DNA from: Martensiomyces pterosporus
Taxonomy: Eukaryota; Kickxellomycota; Kickxellomycetes; Kickxellales; Kickxellaceae
Length of the DNA: 64,000 nt
Direction of reading: 5' to 3'
Assembly (NCBI GenBank): GCA_025201845.1
Contig: MU603971.1
Span: 1-64,000, forward strand
The translations under genes and the position numbers were made by a program. Under the pieces are notes generated by a model that saw only the letters and a list, made by a program, of their open reading frames with translations, was not told where the DNA came from and searched no databases. Shown here in pieces: positions 31,166-40,581 of this stretch (the first letter of the stretch is position 1; each line of letters opens with the position of its first letter).

Positions 31166-31612
31166 TTGGCAACCTGGCTTGGCACGCGAATACTGTGTCG
31201 CTTTTGCGCTCTACGACTTTCTTTGCACCGGCGATTGCGCAAAGCGTAGGCTGCTTGTGTGTGATTGAGGCGAGGCAGCGAATGCGACCAAGAATAGCGG
31301 AATGGAGCGTGGGTAAGCAAGAGAGAAGAAGAGAAAGGGGATGCCGCGAACACGGGCGGCGGGCTTTCCTCGCAGCAGCCGCGCAATAATCATGGGCGAT
31401 CACAATAAATCATGCTCCCGCTTTTGCAGCTCCCCTCTTTGGTCTGCTACATGAACACGCTGCTTTGCTTTTCTTGTTTGCTTCGTCCCCTTTTCTTTTA
31501 TTTCATTGTCCTCTGCGCTTTAACTATTCTTGCTACCACTTGACGACACAGCACCCGCTCATTCTGCCTGAAATACAAGTTACTCGCACCAGCGGCGGTA
31601 TTTTCGCGTGAA
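31166..31612. promoter_or_regulatory. divergent promoter region, 94-aa protein/LEO1
   Basis: 447 bp between two divergent ATG codons, AT-richer near LEO1 (about 31440-31540). No other feature seen. Confidence 0.5.
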
Positions 31613-33241
31613 ATGAGCGATCTGTTTGGCTCCGATGTCAGCGACGATGAGCGCAAAAGCCCCCTGTCGTCCCCCCGAACCCCGACCTCTCACAGAGACG
31701 CCTCGCCGCACGCTGGCGACTCTGGCGCTGAGCACCGTGGAGGAAGCAGCAGGCGCAGCTCGCCTGCTCCCAGTCCCAACGATGACGGCGACGGCGGTAG
31801 CGGCAACGATGACCTGTTTGGCAGCGGAGACGAGGACGAGCGCGCGTCGCGTAGCAAGCCCAGTGCAGAGAGCGGCGACGCGCTGGGGGACCTGTTTGGC
31901 AGCGATGACGAAGACGGCGATGTGAGGAGCGACACTCACAGGGGCGACCGCGACTCGCTGTCTGATCGCGACGACTATGATGTGGACGTCCGTGTGCGGG
32001 ACGAGGACGACGGCGAGGAGAGGGAGACGAGCAAGCTCGAGGTGCGTGTCTTGACCGCCCGCGTGCCTGTGCTTCCGGCACCATGCTCCTCGGAGGGCAA
32101 GTATATCATTGCGCGCACACCCAACATCCTCCAGCTGGACCCGACGCCGTTCTCCGCCCAGTCGTATGAAGACATTATTGCCGAGGAGCACAAGGCTGTC
32201 AGCACCCATGGATATGCCTCGGCAGTCTCGCCTGAACTGGCGTCGGCTGTGGAGGGCATTATCTCCAACACAGTGCGGTGGAGACGCGTCAGAGGCGGCG
32301 ATGGGTCTGTTAAGCGCGAGAGCAACGCGCGCCTAGTGCGGTGGTCCGATGGGTCAACCACCGTGGTCATCGGCGGAAACAAGCCCGAGCACTACAACGT
32401 ATCTGCTGACATGCTCGTGGGCAGCGAGAACTCGAAAAAGCCCGACCAGCACCACTACGCTGCAGTGCACCACCCACACGAGCTGCTGATGCTGAGCCAG
32501 GCCAGACTGACAGAGCAGTGGTCGCTCCGCCCCTCGAAACAGTCCAAGCAGACTCGCCATGCTGTTTCGCTGCTCCTATCGCGCGTCAGATCGAGCAATG
32601 CAGGCGACAGCGCGAGCTTTGGGTTTGGGTTTGATCGGTTTGGAGGTGCGAAGACTGGCCGCACGCGGTTCATGGTTGCCGACGAGGACCCGGAGCTTAT
32701 CGCGAAGCGCGAGGAGGAGGAGGAGGAGCGCCGCGAGAAGCAGCGCAGGAAGGAGGAAAAGCAGCGCGAGCGCAGGGAGGCCAGGGACCAGCGCCCGGCC
32801 CACGAGGCCGACGGATACAACAACACCACCTCGTACGCTGCGGGCGACTACTCGGAAGACGACCGTGAGTACGACTACGAGTCTGGCGATGCTGCTGGCG
32901 AGGCCGGTGCTGGGTACGAGCGGCAGCGGCCTGCGCAGCGCGAGGCGGGCCGCTTTGGCGTGCCTCAGTTTGGACGCCGGCCGCGCAATGCATACATGGA
33001 CGAAGAGGAGGACGACGGGTTTGTTGTTGACGATGATGCCGAGCTCGAAGTGGGCCCGCGCGACGAGTTTGACGAGGAGGAGGAGGAGGAAGAGCGGTTT
33101 GCTAGCCGCCTCAACAGCGCCAAGCGCGCAACCTATGCCGATGACGACGACAGCGCCGATGGCGGCCGTGACTCGCAGGGCGCGCGCAACGCCAAGTCGC
33201 GCAGACTGATGGTCAGCGACGACGACGACGACGACGAGTAG
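31613..33241 (+). CDS. leo1: RNA polymerase-associated protein LEO1 (PAF1 complex)
   Basis: 542 residues, intronless. The acidic N-terminus carries repeated DLFGSD motifs (three copies), which is typical of Leo1. The central conserved domain contains YIIARTPNILQLDPTPF, VRWRRVRG, NARLVRWSDGSTTVVIGG and YAAVHHPHELLMLSQARL. The C-terminus is highly charged (Glu/Arg coiled coil, then acidic repeats). Leo1 is a PAF1-complex subunit that travels with RNA polymerase II and supports histone modification during elongation. The domain order and the WSDGS motif make the call secure. Confidence 0.95.
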   Translation: MSDLFGSDVSDDERKSPLSSPRTPTSHRDASPHAGDSGAEHRGGSSRRSSPAPSPNDDGDGGSGNDDLFGSGDEDERASRSKPSAESGDALGDLFGSDDEDGDVRSDTHRGDRDSLSDRDDYDVDVRVRDEDDGEERETSKLEVRVLTARVPVLPAPCSSEGKYIIARTPNILQLDPTPFSAQSYEDIIAEEHKAVSTHGYASAVSPELASAVEGIISNTVRWRRVRGGDGSVKRESNARLVRWSDGSTTVVIGGNKPEHYNVSADMLVGSENSKKPDQHHYAAVHHPHELLMLSQARLTEQWSLRPSKQSKQTRHAVSLLLSRVRSSNAGDSASFGFGFDRFGGAKTGRTRFMVADEDPELIAKREEEEEERREKQRRKEEKQRERREARDQRPAHEADGYNNTTSYAAGDYSEDDREYDYESGDAAGEAGAGYERQRPAQREAGRFGVPQFGRRPRNAYMDEEEDDGFVVDDDAELEVGPRDEFDEEEEEEERFASRLNSAKRATYADDDDSADGGRDSQGARNAKSRRLMVSDDDDDDE

Positions 33242-33415
33242 ACGCCGCCAGGCACAGCTACTGGCTCGCCCTCGCTTGTTGGGGCGATCAGGGCGAGCTG
33301 ATCGGTTCGCGGCAGCGGAGCCAGCGAGCCGCAAAATTTTTGCTTGCAGGGGGTCGCTTCGCCGCTGTGCCTTTTGCTGGGCTTGCTGGGCGAATCTGCC
33401 GGCAGGAGCATCCTG

Positions 33416-33422
33416 TATAAAA
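33416..33422 (+). promoter_or_regulatory. TATA box of the RACK1 gene
   Basis: TATAAAA, about 97 bp before the RACK1 start codon, in the GC-rich flank after leo1. Confidence 0.7.
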
Positions 33423-33512
33423 CCAGCAGCTGGGCCAAGCAGGCATGGGGCTCTTCCTCTTTCCCGCTTACTATCGTAGTTTTTGCACTCGAAATTCAAG
33501 ACAGAAGGAAAC

Positions 33513-34848
33513 ATGTCTGCCAGCCTTGTCCTCCGTGGTAACCTTGTCGGTGCGTATCACCAGCGACCATAGCAGCAGCCCGAACGGGTGGCGCCCTGCA
33601 TTCGCGAATCGAAATTCAAAATCGCTAATTTTACAGCTCTGTTCATGTGCAACATCTGCGTGCTTGTGCAAACGTAGGTCACTCTGGTGCCGTCACTGCT
33701 CTCGCTACCTCTGCCGAGAACCCCGACCTCCTCGTCTCCGCTTCCCGCGATAAGACCCTCTTCGTGTGGCAGCTCACCCGCGACGAGACCAACTACGGTG
33801 TCCCCAAGCGCTCCCTCCACGGCCACAACCACTTCGTTGAGGACGTTGTTATCTCGTCCGACGGCCAGTACGCTCTGTCCGCCTCGTGGGACAAGACCCT
33901 CCGTCTCTGGGACCTCAACACCGGCAAGACCACCCGCCGCTTTGTTGGCCACAAGAAGGATGTCCTCTCCGTCTCGTTCTCGCCCGACAACCGCCAGATC
34001 ATCTCTGCCTCCCGCGACAAGACCATCAAGATCTGGAACACCCTTGGCGAGTGCAAGTACGACATCACCGAGGACGGCCACTCCGACTGGGTCTCGTGCG
34101 TCCGCTTCTCGCCCAACCCCAACAACCCCCTGATCGTCTCTGCCGGCTGGGACAAGGTTGTCAAGGTATGTATCGCTGGCAGAAAAGTGCTGCTGCTGCT
34201 GCTGCTGTCTATGATGTTTAACATATATTTGCTACTTCAGAGGCCGTGTGCCAATGAGACCAAACATATACCAAGATTTCTTGTCTGAGGCGATGCACAC
34301 CATGCAACATTCACTCTGGTGCCTTGCACAGGTGCCTCCTTGCGCCGATGCCATGGGAAGACGCTGCTGCTAACTCGCCTCTTGGCTGCACATCTGCTGG
34401 ACATTGCATTTCAACTGCGTAGGTCTGGGATCTCACCAAGTTCAAGCTCCGCACCAACCACTACGGCCACCAGGGCTACGTCAACACCGTCACCATCTCC
34501 CCCGACGGCTCCCTCTGCGCCTCGGGCGGCAAGGACGGCGTCACCATGCTCTGGGACCTCAACGACGGCAAGCACCTCTACTCGCTTGAGGCCGGCGACA
34601 TCATCAACGCCCTTGTCTTCTCGCCCAACCGCTACTGGCTGTGCGCTGCCACCTCCTCGTGCATCAAGGTCTGGGACCTCGAGTCCAAGTCCGCTGTCTG
34701 CGAGCTCCGCCCCGAGTTCACCGGCGTTGGCAAGAAGTCGAACGACCCCGAGTGCATCTCGCTTGCCTGGTCCGCCGACGGCAACGTCCTCTTCGCCGGT
34801 TACACCGACAACATCATCCGTGTCTGGCAGGTCACCAACAGCCTCTAA
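33513..34848 (+). CDS. cpc2: RACK1 (Cpc2/Asc1), ribosome-associated WD40 protein, three exons
   Basis: Exons are 33513-33549, 33678-34165 and 34423-34848; introns 128 and 257 nt; 316 residues, the standard RACK1 length. The joined protein begins [20 protein letters not shown]. Seven WD repeats are visible through their GH and WD pairs (LFVWQL, LRLWDL, IKIWNT, VKVWDL, TMLWDL, IKVWDL, IRVWQV). It binds the head of the 40S ribosomal subunit and scaffolds signalling kinases. Codon use is strongly biased to C-ending codons, as in highly expressed genes. Intron 2 carries a U24-like snoRNA, as the yeast ASC1 intron does. A TATA box is at 33416. Confidence 0.97.
34207..34291 (+). ncRNA. snR24: U24-like box C/D snoRNA in intron 2 of the RACK1 gene
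   Basis: Inside the 257-nt intron: C box ATGATGT at 34211-34217, the antisense stretch ATTTGCTACTT ending at the D' box CAGA (34238-34241), C' box AATGAGA at 34253-34259, a second antisense block ACCAAGAT, and D box CTGA at 34285-34288. Order and sequence agree, as far as I recall it, with yeast snR24 (U24), which lies in the intron of ASC1, the RACK1 gene, and guides 2'-O-methylation of 25S rRNA. The terminal stem is weak, so the ends are approximate. Confidence 0.88.
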
Positions 34849-35776
34849 ACTGGCTGTGAATGGCGTTCGGTCGATGCGTCGGTGTAGCGGCGGAAGAAGG
34901 CGGCGGCGATCCGCTGCTCTGCTTTCATCGCGAGCTGCTCTGTCGACTGAATAAAACAAGCTTGCAAGTGGAATATCGTCCTACTTGTTTCTTTTTCATC
35001 TCTTAGTTCTTTCTAATTGACCTGAAAAAGCAACTTGTGCAAAGCGGCCCCTCGAAATCTCGCTGTTGTCTTAGAACCAGGTTTTTGTACATGTGGGGGA
35101 GGAGCAGGCGAGTGGGATGGCGCCCAGAGTGCGGATGCGCCCGCTGTATTGGCCGGCATGCTGTCTGCGTCCCCCGCATGCAAACGCATGTTTCAGCACG
35201 GGCAGCACGCCGCATCGTATTCGCACCGCATATGGAGATGAAATATGTGTCCTGCTGCCTTCCAGCTAGCAGATGAGATACGCAGCACACTGCAGTAAGG
35301 AGCGCGTTGGCGGGGTGGCGGAGCACGCTGCCAACAGCGCTGCTGAGTGCGGAGAAGTGCCCGCAATGTCTTTGAGAGACAGCAGCATGACGCCCAAGCG
35401 AAAGTACTGGAAAAGCAGGTGCTGTTGCTGCCGCCTACTCTGGAAACAGCTGTAGATGCTCTTAGTGCTCGTCTAGCTGCATCCCCGCCCCGCTGGCCCC
35501 CTTTAGGGGCAGCAGGCGAATGCTGCTCGCTGTCTCTCTATGCTGTGGATGCTGGCAAAGAACTGGTCTACCTCCACCCCTCTTCTAGCCACGTCGTTTA
35601 GACAATATCTTTGCACCGCCGCATTTTCCCTTCTACTTTGTTTGCATTGGGCTTGTCCGTGCTGCATGTCTAGCTTGTCGAACAAAAAGCACATATACTC
35701 TTTTGGCACCGACATCTTGCGCTAACGGTTAAAAGTTGAGATTACTCGAGCAACATCTACAAAACGAGGGCGGACA
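34849..35776. other. intergenic, RACK1 3' flank and promoter of the secreted-protein gene
   Basis: 928 bp with no supportable gene. AATAAAA near 34950 may be the RACK1 polyadenylation signal. Short ORFs do not show domains. Confidence 0.55.
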
Positions 35777-36784
35777 ATGAAGTGGCAAGCGGCACTTGGC
35801 ATAGCACTGGCATCCATCTTTGCGGTGGCAAGCTCGCAAGACGTGCCCAGAGGGTCCAATCAGACAGTTGCGGTAGCACACAGCAGCCCGCAAGGAGGCA
35901 CAGGGCAGCAAGCACACAAGGGCAGCAGCGATAATGGCAAAGCAGCACAGCAGCCTGACCACAGCAAGGGCGGATCCAAAGGCGGTAGCAAGCCGCCGGA
36001 ACACAGCGAAGAGCTCAAGGGAAACAAAGCTACACCGACAAGCACCAAGCCAACCAAGAGCAGCACCAAGGACGACAGCGAGGGCAACGGCAGCGGCAAC
36101 AGCAACGGCAACAGCAACAGCAACAGCAACGGCGACAGTGGGGACAAGAAGAGCCACGAGAAAAAGCCGACCAAAACACACAAGAGCATCTTTGACGACA
36201 GCGAAGGCGAGGAGGAGGCCGAGAAGGAGTACTTGAAACGCGTGAAGGCCGACAAAGACGCCGGCAAGATGCCCGGTCGCATGAAGATGATCGTGCCGCC
36301 GCGCACAGTGCACACGCCCCTGTTCGAGCTAGACTCCGTGGTTGAGCTGTCGTGGGACTACGACAACAATGTGGTTGAGGTGCCCGAGAAGCTGATGATC
36401 AGCGTGCAGCTGCCCAAGGACCCGCATGCCGATCCAGGGACAAAGCCTATGCTGTACGACATTGCCGTGAACATCACAGGCGATAGGAAGAGGTTCTACT
36501 GGGACACGAAGAACGATGTCCCGGATGGCGTGGGCATGAGAGAGGGAAACGGGTACACGATGTACTTTTACGACGGCGACATTGGGTTTAGGATGAGCGA
36601 CGTTGTTCCGGCGGGATACTTGATCAAGTACGCCATGCCCTTTGCGTTTTATATCTCGAGGTACGAGCGGACGAACGACGGCGTGCCGAAGAACTACAAC
36701 CCTAATGGAGCCAGCTGCCTGGCTCCTAGGGCTTCCCTTACAGTGCTGGTGCTGGCGGTTGTTGCGATCCTACAGATCGGCTGA
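35777..36784 (+). CDS. secreted, probably GPI-anchored protein, DUF7137-like
   Basis: 335 residues. Signal peptide at residues 1-20 (WQAALGIALASIFAVASSQ). A Ser/Asn/Lys-rich disordered region of about 130 residues follows, with repeated GNSN units. The globular domain (about residues 165-300) contains VVELSWDYDNNVVEVP, a conserved-looking FYWDT and GYTMYFYDGDIGFR, which resembles the fungal DUF7137 domain. The C-terminus is hydrophobic (LTVLVLAVVAILQIG) after a small-residue stretch, fitting a GPI attachment signal. Likely at the cell surface; function unknown. Confidence 0.8.
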   Translation: MKWQAALGIALASIFAVASSQDVPRGSNQTVAVAHSSPQGGTGQQAHKGSSDNGKAAQQPDHSKGGSKGGSKPPEHSEELKGNKATPTSTKPTKSSTKDDSEGNGSGNSNGNSNSNSNGDSGDKKSHEKKPTKTHKSIFDDSEGEEEAEKEYLKRVKADKDAGKMPGRMKMIVPPRTVHTPLFELDSVVELSWDYDNNVVEVPEKLMISVQLPKDPHADPGTKPMLYDIAVNITGDRKRFYWDTKNDVPDGVGMREGNGYTMYFYDGDIGFRMSDVVPAGYLIKYAMPFAFYISRYERTNDGVPKNYNPNGASCLAPRASLTVLVLAVVAILQIG

Positions 36785-37353
36785 GACTGGCTCTTCTCTT
36801 CTGCTCAACAGCGGGCTTGCCCACAGAGCGCTTTGCACCTCTTACGCGTTCTATTCTCCTGCCTTCTCCTTTTCGCAGCTTTAATGAAACAAAGATCCAA
36901 TAAAGCAGGCAGGCAGCAGCAGGGGATTGCTATATTACATGCAAAGGCATCTCGCATGTCTCATTCCTCGCATAGAGAAAACACCTGGCGGAAAAGGCGG
37001 CAGCATTGATGGTGAGAGGTGGGTAGGCTGGCCAAGGTGGCGTGGTTTGCACCAGCCCTTGCCCCCTTGGCGAGCGCATCGTTCGCTGCTGTTCATCTGA
37101 CTTGTGCGCATGCCAGGGAGACGGCCCCTCTCGCCCACCCCACGGCCTACCTTGCAGCCTTGCATTCCCCTCTTCTCCCTCCCGCTCCACCGCTCCTTGC
37201 ACTGAAAAATAACACTGTCTGTCCTTTATTACTGCAGCACTATTTTCTGTTTCTGCGCCCTTACGCTCTTGTCGCGTTTCTCGTGAATAGCAGGCCACTC
37301 CACAAGCAGCGCACTTTTTACGAAGCTTTCCTGAAAATTCGAGTTTTTTTGAA
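36785..37353. other. intergenic, promoter of the PA-TM-RING gene
   Basis: 569 bp with no supportable gene. AATAAAG near 36899 may end the upstream transcript. Pyrimidine-rich near 37150-37250. Confidence 0.55.
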
Positions 37354-39093
37354 ATGAGAAAACTGCGCTCACCGTGGCTAAGCATCGCCTGTCTGGCGCT
37401 GCTGGGGATGCCGTCTAATATCTTGGCGCCACACAGAGGCCCCATCGCTGGGCTTGCCGAAGCTACAGTTATTGTGCAGGTACGTGGCCTGGTAAATCGC
37501 TGTGGACACTGCTTCTATGTAGCCGCTATGGTGATGCGCTAAACCTGGGTTCTGTTTCATCTGCCATGCACTTTTTTGTATGTCGGAGACACGCTAGTCG
37601 ACGAATGTTACGTTTGAGGTAAGTGCACGCAATAATGGAGCCCTGCTGCAGCCTGGCCACATGTGGCAGGTTCCACCTTCTCTTTTCTCTGCAAAGCCTT
37701 GCTGATTCGGGCCTTTTGGAGCTCATATGGATTGACCCTCTCGGCTAGAGCCCAGCAATATGACGCCGCTGATTATGTTGGCGGTGGTTGTGATGGTTTG
37801 CTCATACCAAGCTTGTGCTGCCAGCAGGCCATTGTACCCAGACCCACCCTCCCTCATTCTCAGCACCGCCCCCTTGTCCTGGAAGCAGCCTCTGCTGGAA
37901 ATGCGCGCTGCCAAAAAGCGGGGCGTGCAGCCAATACATGCACACACCAGCTTTGATGCTGACGGTGTTCTCCGCTTCGGCGCCCACCTTTCTTTTGATG
38001 CTGGTAGGACCGGTCAGCCATGTTTGGGTCGCACCTGGGCGATGATGCTGGTAGGACCGGTCAGCCATGTTTGGGTCGCACCTGGGCGACGACGGGCTTC
38101 TCGGGCAGCTGATCATGGTTGAGAACGTCGAGCCGGATAACGTCGATGGATGCCGTCCGCTGGTCAACCGCCTGGACGCAGCAAAGACCTGGATTATGCT
38201 TGTTGAGCGCGGCAACTGCGGGTTCGTCGACAAGGTGCGCAACATGCAGGCCTCTGGCGCTGCCGCGGTTCTTGTTGGCGACCCCTGGTATGACCTGCCA
38301 GTCACCATGTATGCCTCAGGTAAGTATCCCTAGATGCCACCAGCTGTGCGCCCCTGCTCTTCTTTCTACTGCATGGCTCTCTGCCTGGAAGCAAGGGGAG
38401 GAAGGGACAATGCAGCAAACGGCACTCTACCTCGAGTGCTGCATTCCTCTTTCTCTTGCTCGGTGAGCGCATTTGCAGTTGCTCACATGCATAGCAAAAC
38501 AAGCAAGTGACTGAACAAGCAACCTGTTTGCAAAAACGGAATGTTGGAATTCTTCCTTTCAAATGCATGCTGTAGGTGATACGTCAGATGTCCACATCCC
38601 GTCCTCGTTTATTGCACGCACTGAGTACAATGGCCTTCGCGAAGCGGCCCTGGATGCCGAAGGCAGTGGCCCGCTGGCCATCCGGCTCGTTCGCAACGAA
38701 TACTACGAACTGCCGTTCCTCGACGTCCTCTTCATCACAATCCTATCGCCCATGCTGATGATGGGGTTCATATATGTCCTCTACCGGCTTCGTCTGCGCC
38801 AGAACCGGCTCAGAGACCTTGCGCCAACGGATGTGGTAAACAGCCTGCCCATAAAGACGTTCTACCACTCAAAGTACCGCGAGGGTGAGCCGGCGGAGTG
38901 TGCGATCTGCCTGGATGACTTTGACGATGAGGACGAGCTGAGGGTCCTCCCGTGCAGGCACCAGTACCATGTCAAGTGCATCGATCGCTGGCTCACAACC
39001 AGAAAGAAGTTCTGCCCGATTTGCAAGCAGAACGTGTGTCCGTCGTCGGAAACCACACCGCTGCTGTCGCCGCGTCTGAGGTCCATCGTCTAG
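37354..39093 (+). CDS. PA-TM-RING ubiquitin ligase (RNF13/RNF167 type), four exons
   Basis: Exons are 37354-37479, 37598-37618 (21 nt), 38055-38319 and 38576-39093; about 309 residues, all joins in frame. Exon 1 gives a signal peptide (PWLSIACLALLG). Exon 2 gives STNVTFE, and exon 3 continues DRSAMFGSHLGDDG into a protease-associated domain (VDGCRPLV, WIMLVERGNCGFVDKVRNMQ, AAAVLVGD). Exon 4 holds one membrane segment (FLDVLFITILSPMLMMGFIYV) and a C3H2C3 RING-H2: CAICLDDF, LPCRHQYH, CIDRWL, CPIC. Such ligases sit in endosomal or vacuolar membranes with the PA domain in the lumen. The acceptor of intron 2 lies in a 47-bp tandem duplication; only the second acceptor keeps the frame. Confidence 0.9.
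37997..38089. repeat. 47-bp tandem duplication across a splice acceptor
   Basis: 37997-38043 and 38044-38089 match over 46 bp. Each copy contains the acceptor CTGGTAG and the first exon codons. 47 is not a multiple of three, so the upstream acceptor would shift the frame. Confidence 0.95.
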
Positions 39094-39480
39094 CGCATGC
39101 AAAAAAGTGGTGTGAAATCGGATGGTGCCGACGACATCCCTCCCTCCTTCGGTCGGTAGCTGCTCCACAAACCCTGTCTATTCCTATTCTTTATTTATTC
39201 ATTTTGTTCTTAGTCTTGCCTTTATGATGTATCGCTATCAATCAACCTATTTATTGCCTGATCGCCAGCTTTTGCAATCAGACGCCAGGCTGATATCTGT
39301 ACATGTGTGCAGCACGGAGGCAGACACAGGAGAGCGGCTACATGTGGAATAGGGGAATGCAGAGCTATAAAAAGTGCTATGTATAAATAAGAAAAAGAAA
39401 ACATTAGGTGTGTAAAAATAGTCCTACAGAGCAGGTGGGGGCGGAGGAGGCTGAGTCTGGTGCACCGCCAGAGGGCCCGT
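39094..39480. other. convergent intergenic region
   Basis: 387 bp between two convergent stops, AT-rich at 39370-39420. No gene seen; serves as 3' flank for both genes. Confidence 0.6.
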
Positions 39481-40173
39481 TTACTGTGGATCCGGCCTGG
39501 GCAATACGGGTATAATGGAGTTGTTGTTGTACGAGACCTTTCCGACATATGTTCCATACCCGCCCGACGGACTGTTCGCCGCCTGCTGCAGCAGCTGGTG
39601 CACTCTCTGTTTCATCACATAGATCTCGTTGTGCTTGCGCAGCACATCCTGCGGCTTCTTTGGCCCTGCCTGCATTTGCTCCGGAGTCGACGGCCGCAAC
39701 GGCGGGCTAAATGGCCCCGGAATCTGCTCTCCCGTCGGTCCCACTTCTGGCCGTGTCACTGCTGGCGGCGCATACAGCACCCGCCACGCCATGGAGGCTA
39801 CTGGCGGCTGGTTCTTGGGCTTCACAGGCACCAGACCGCCTCCGCCACTTCCATTGCCACCATTAGCGCCGGGTTTCCCCGTCGGGTGGTGGTGGTGGTG
39901 GTGGTCTCCGCCATTGCGTCCCTGGATGCCTCCGCCGCCAGCTCCTCCCCCTCGCATGGATGGCCGGCCGCCGCCATTGTCGTATCTGTGTGTGCTGTAG
40001 GGCTCTCCGCCACTCCCGCGGTCGATTGGCGGCCGTCCACGGCCCCGCCCACGTCCTCTCCCGCCACCCCTTGGCTGGTATCCGCTATTGTGGTGATCGC
40101 CGCGCCATCCGCCAGCGAAATCCCCTCGTCCGCCTGGGGGATATCCGCCGGCGCCGCCGCCTCTGTTATTCAT
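39481..40173 (-). CDS. RGG/Gly-rich low-complexity protein
   Basis: 230 residues with an ATG at 40173. The N-terminal 110 residues are Gly/Arg-rich with RGG and RGRGRGRG runs, a six-His tract and GGGG repeats, resembling RNA-binding or condensate-forming RGG regions. The C-terminal part is Pro-rich and then helical (QDVLRKHNEIYVMKQRVHQLLQQ). No RNA-recognition fold is visible. Function unknown; RNA binding is a guess from composition. Confidence 0.65.
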   Translation of the reverse strand: MNNRGGGAGGYPPGGRGDFAGGWRGDHHNSGYQPRGGGRGRGRGRGRPPIDRGSGGEPYSTHRYDNGGGRPSMRGGGAGGGGIQGRNGGDHHHHHHPTGKPGANGGNGSGGGGLVPVKPKNQPPVASMAWRVLYAPPAVTRPEVGPTGEQIPGPFSPPLRPSTPEQMQAGPKKPQDVLRKHNEIYVMKQRVHQLLQQAANSPSGGYGTYVGKVSYNNNSIIPVLPRPDPQ

Positions 40174-40581
40174 AGCCGGTGTGGAATCGGAAGTAATGAG
40201 AGCTTGGATGCGGGAGCGATGGCTGCCGTGCCTGTGTGTGAAGATGCGAAAAAGAGGCGGGGAAAGTAGAGGCTGCGAGCACGCTGTGTGGTGGTAGAAA
40301 AGTATCAGCCAGGCGACAGATCACGTGATTGCGTTGAGGCAGCAAGCCAGGGGTTGCACACTCTCCCTATAAATCCCGCTTTCTGCAGAATGGCCTTTGG
40401 AGTTCGAGATTCCGAGGAGAAAAGAGCGCCCGCCCGCCTGCCCAGCAGAATCGGCCCAATATACGCCGTGCGGGGGCAGCCAGATTCGTGGGTGGCATCA
40501 CGTGGCATGTGCAGAGAGAAGCAAGCAAATAATATTATTAGAGCTGTAGGAATGAAGGCGGACGCAGAGGCTGCAGCACCC
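40174..40581. promoter_or_regulatory. upstream region of the RGG gene with two E-boxes
   Basis: 408 bp between two minus-strand genes. Two CACGTG palindromes at 40322-40327 (inside TCACGTGA) and 40499-40504, the core bound by bHLH factors such as Cbf1. No gene seen. Confidence 0.5.

Noticed and set aside
33550..33677. Second snoRNA in RACK1 intron 1
   Set aside because: No C/D box pair or H/ACA pattern seen in the 128 nt.
37619..38054. Extra exon coding in PA-TM-RING intron 2 (open stretch near 37663-37956)
   Set aside because: It does not resemble the PA domain; the direct join of the 21-nt exon to 38055 is in frame and gives NVTFE followed by AMFG as in the family.
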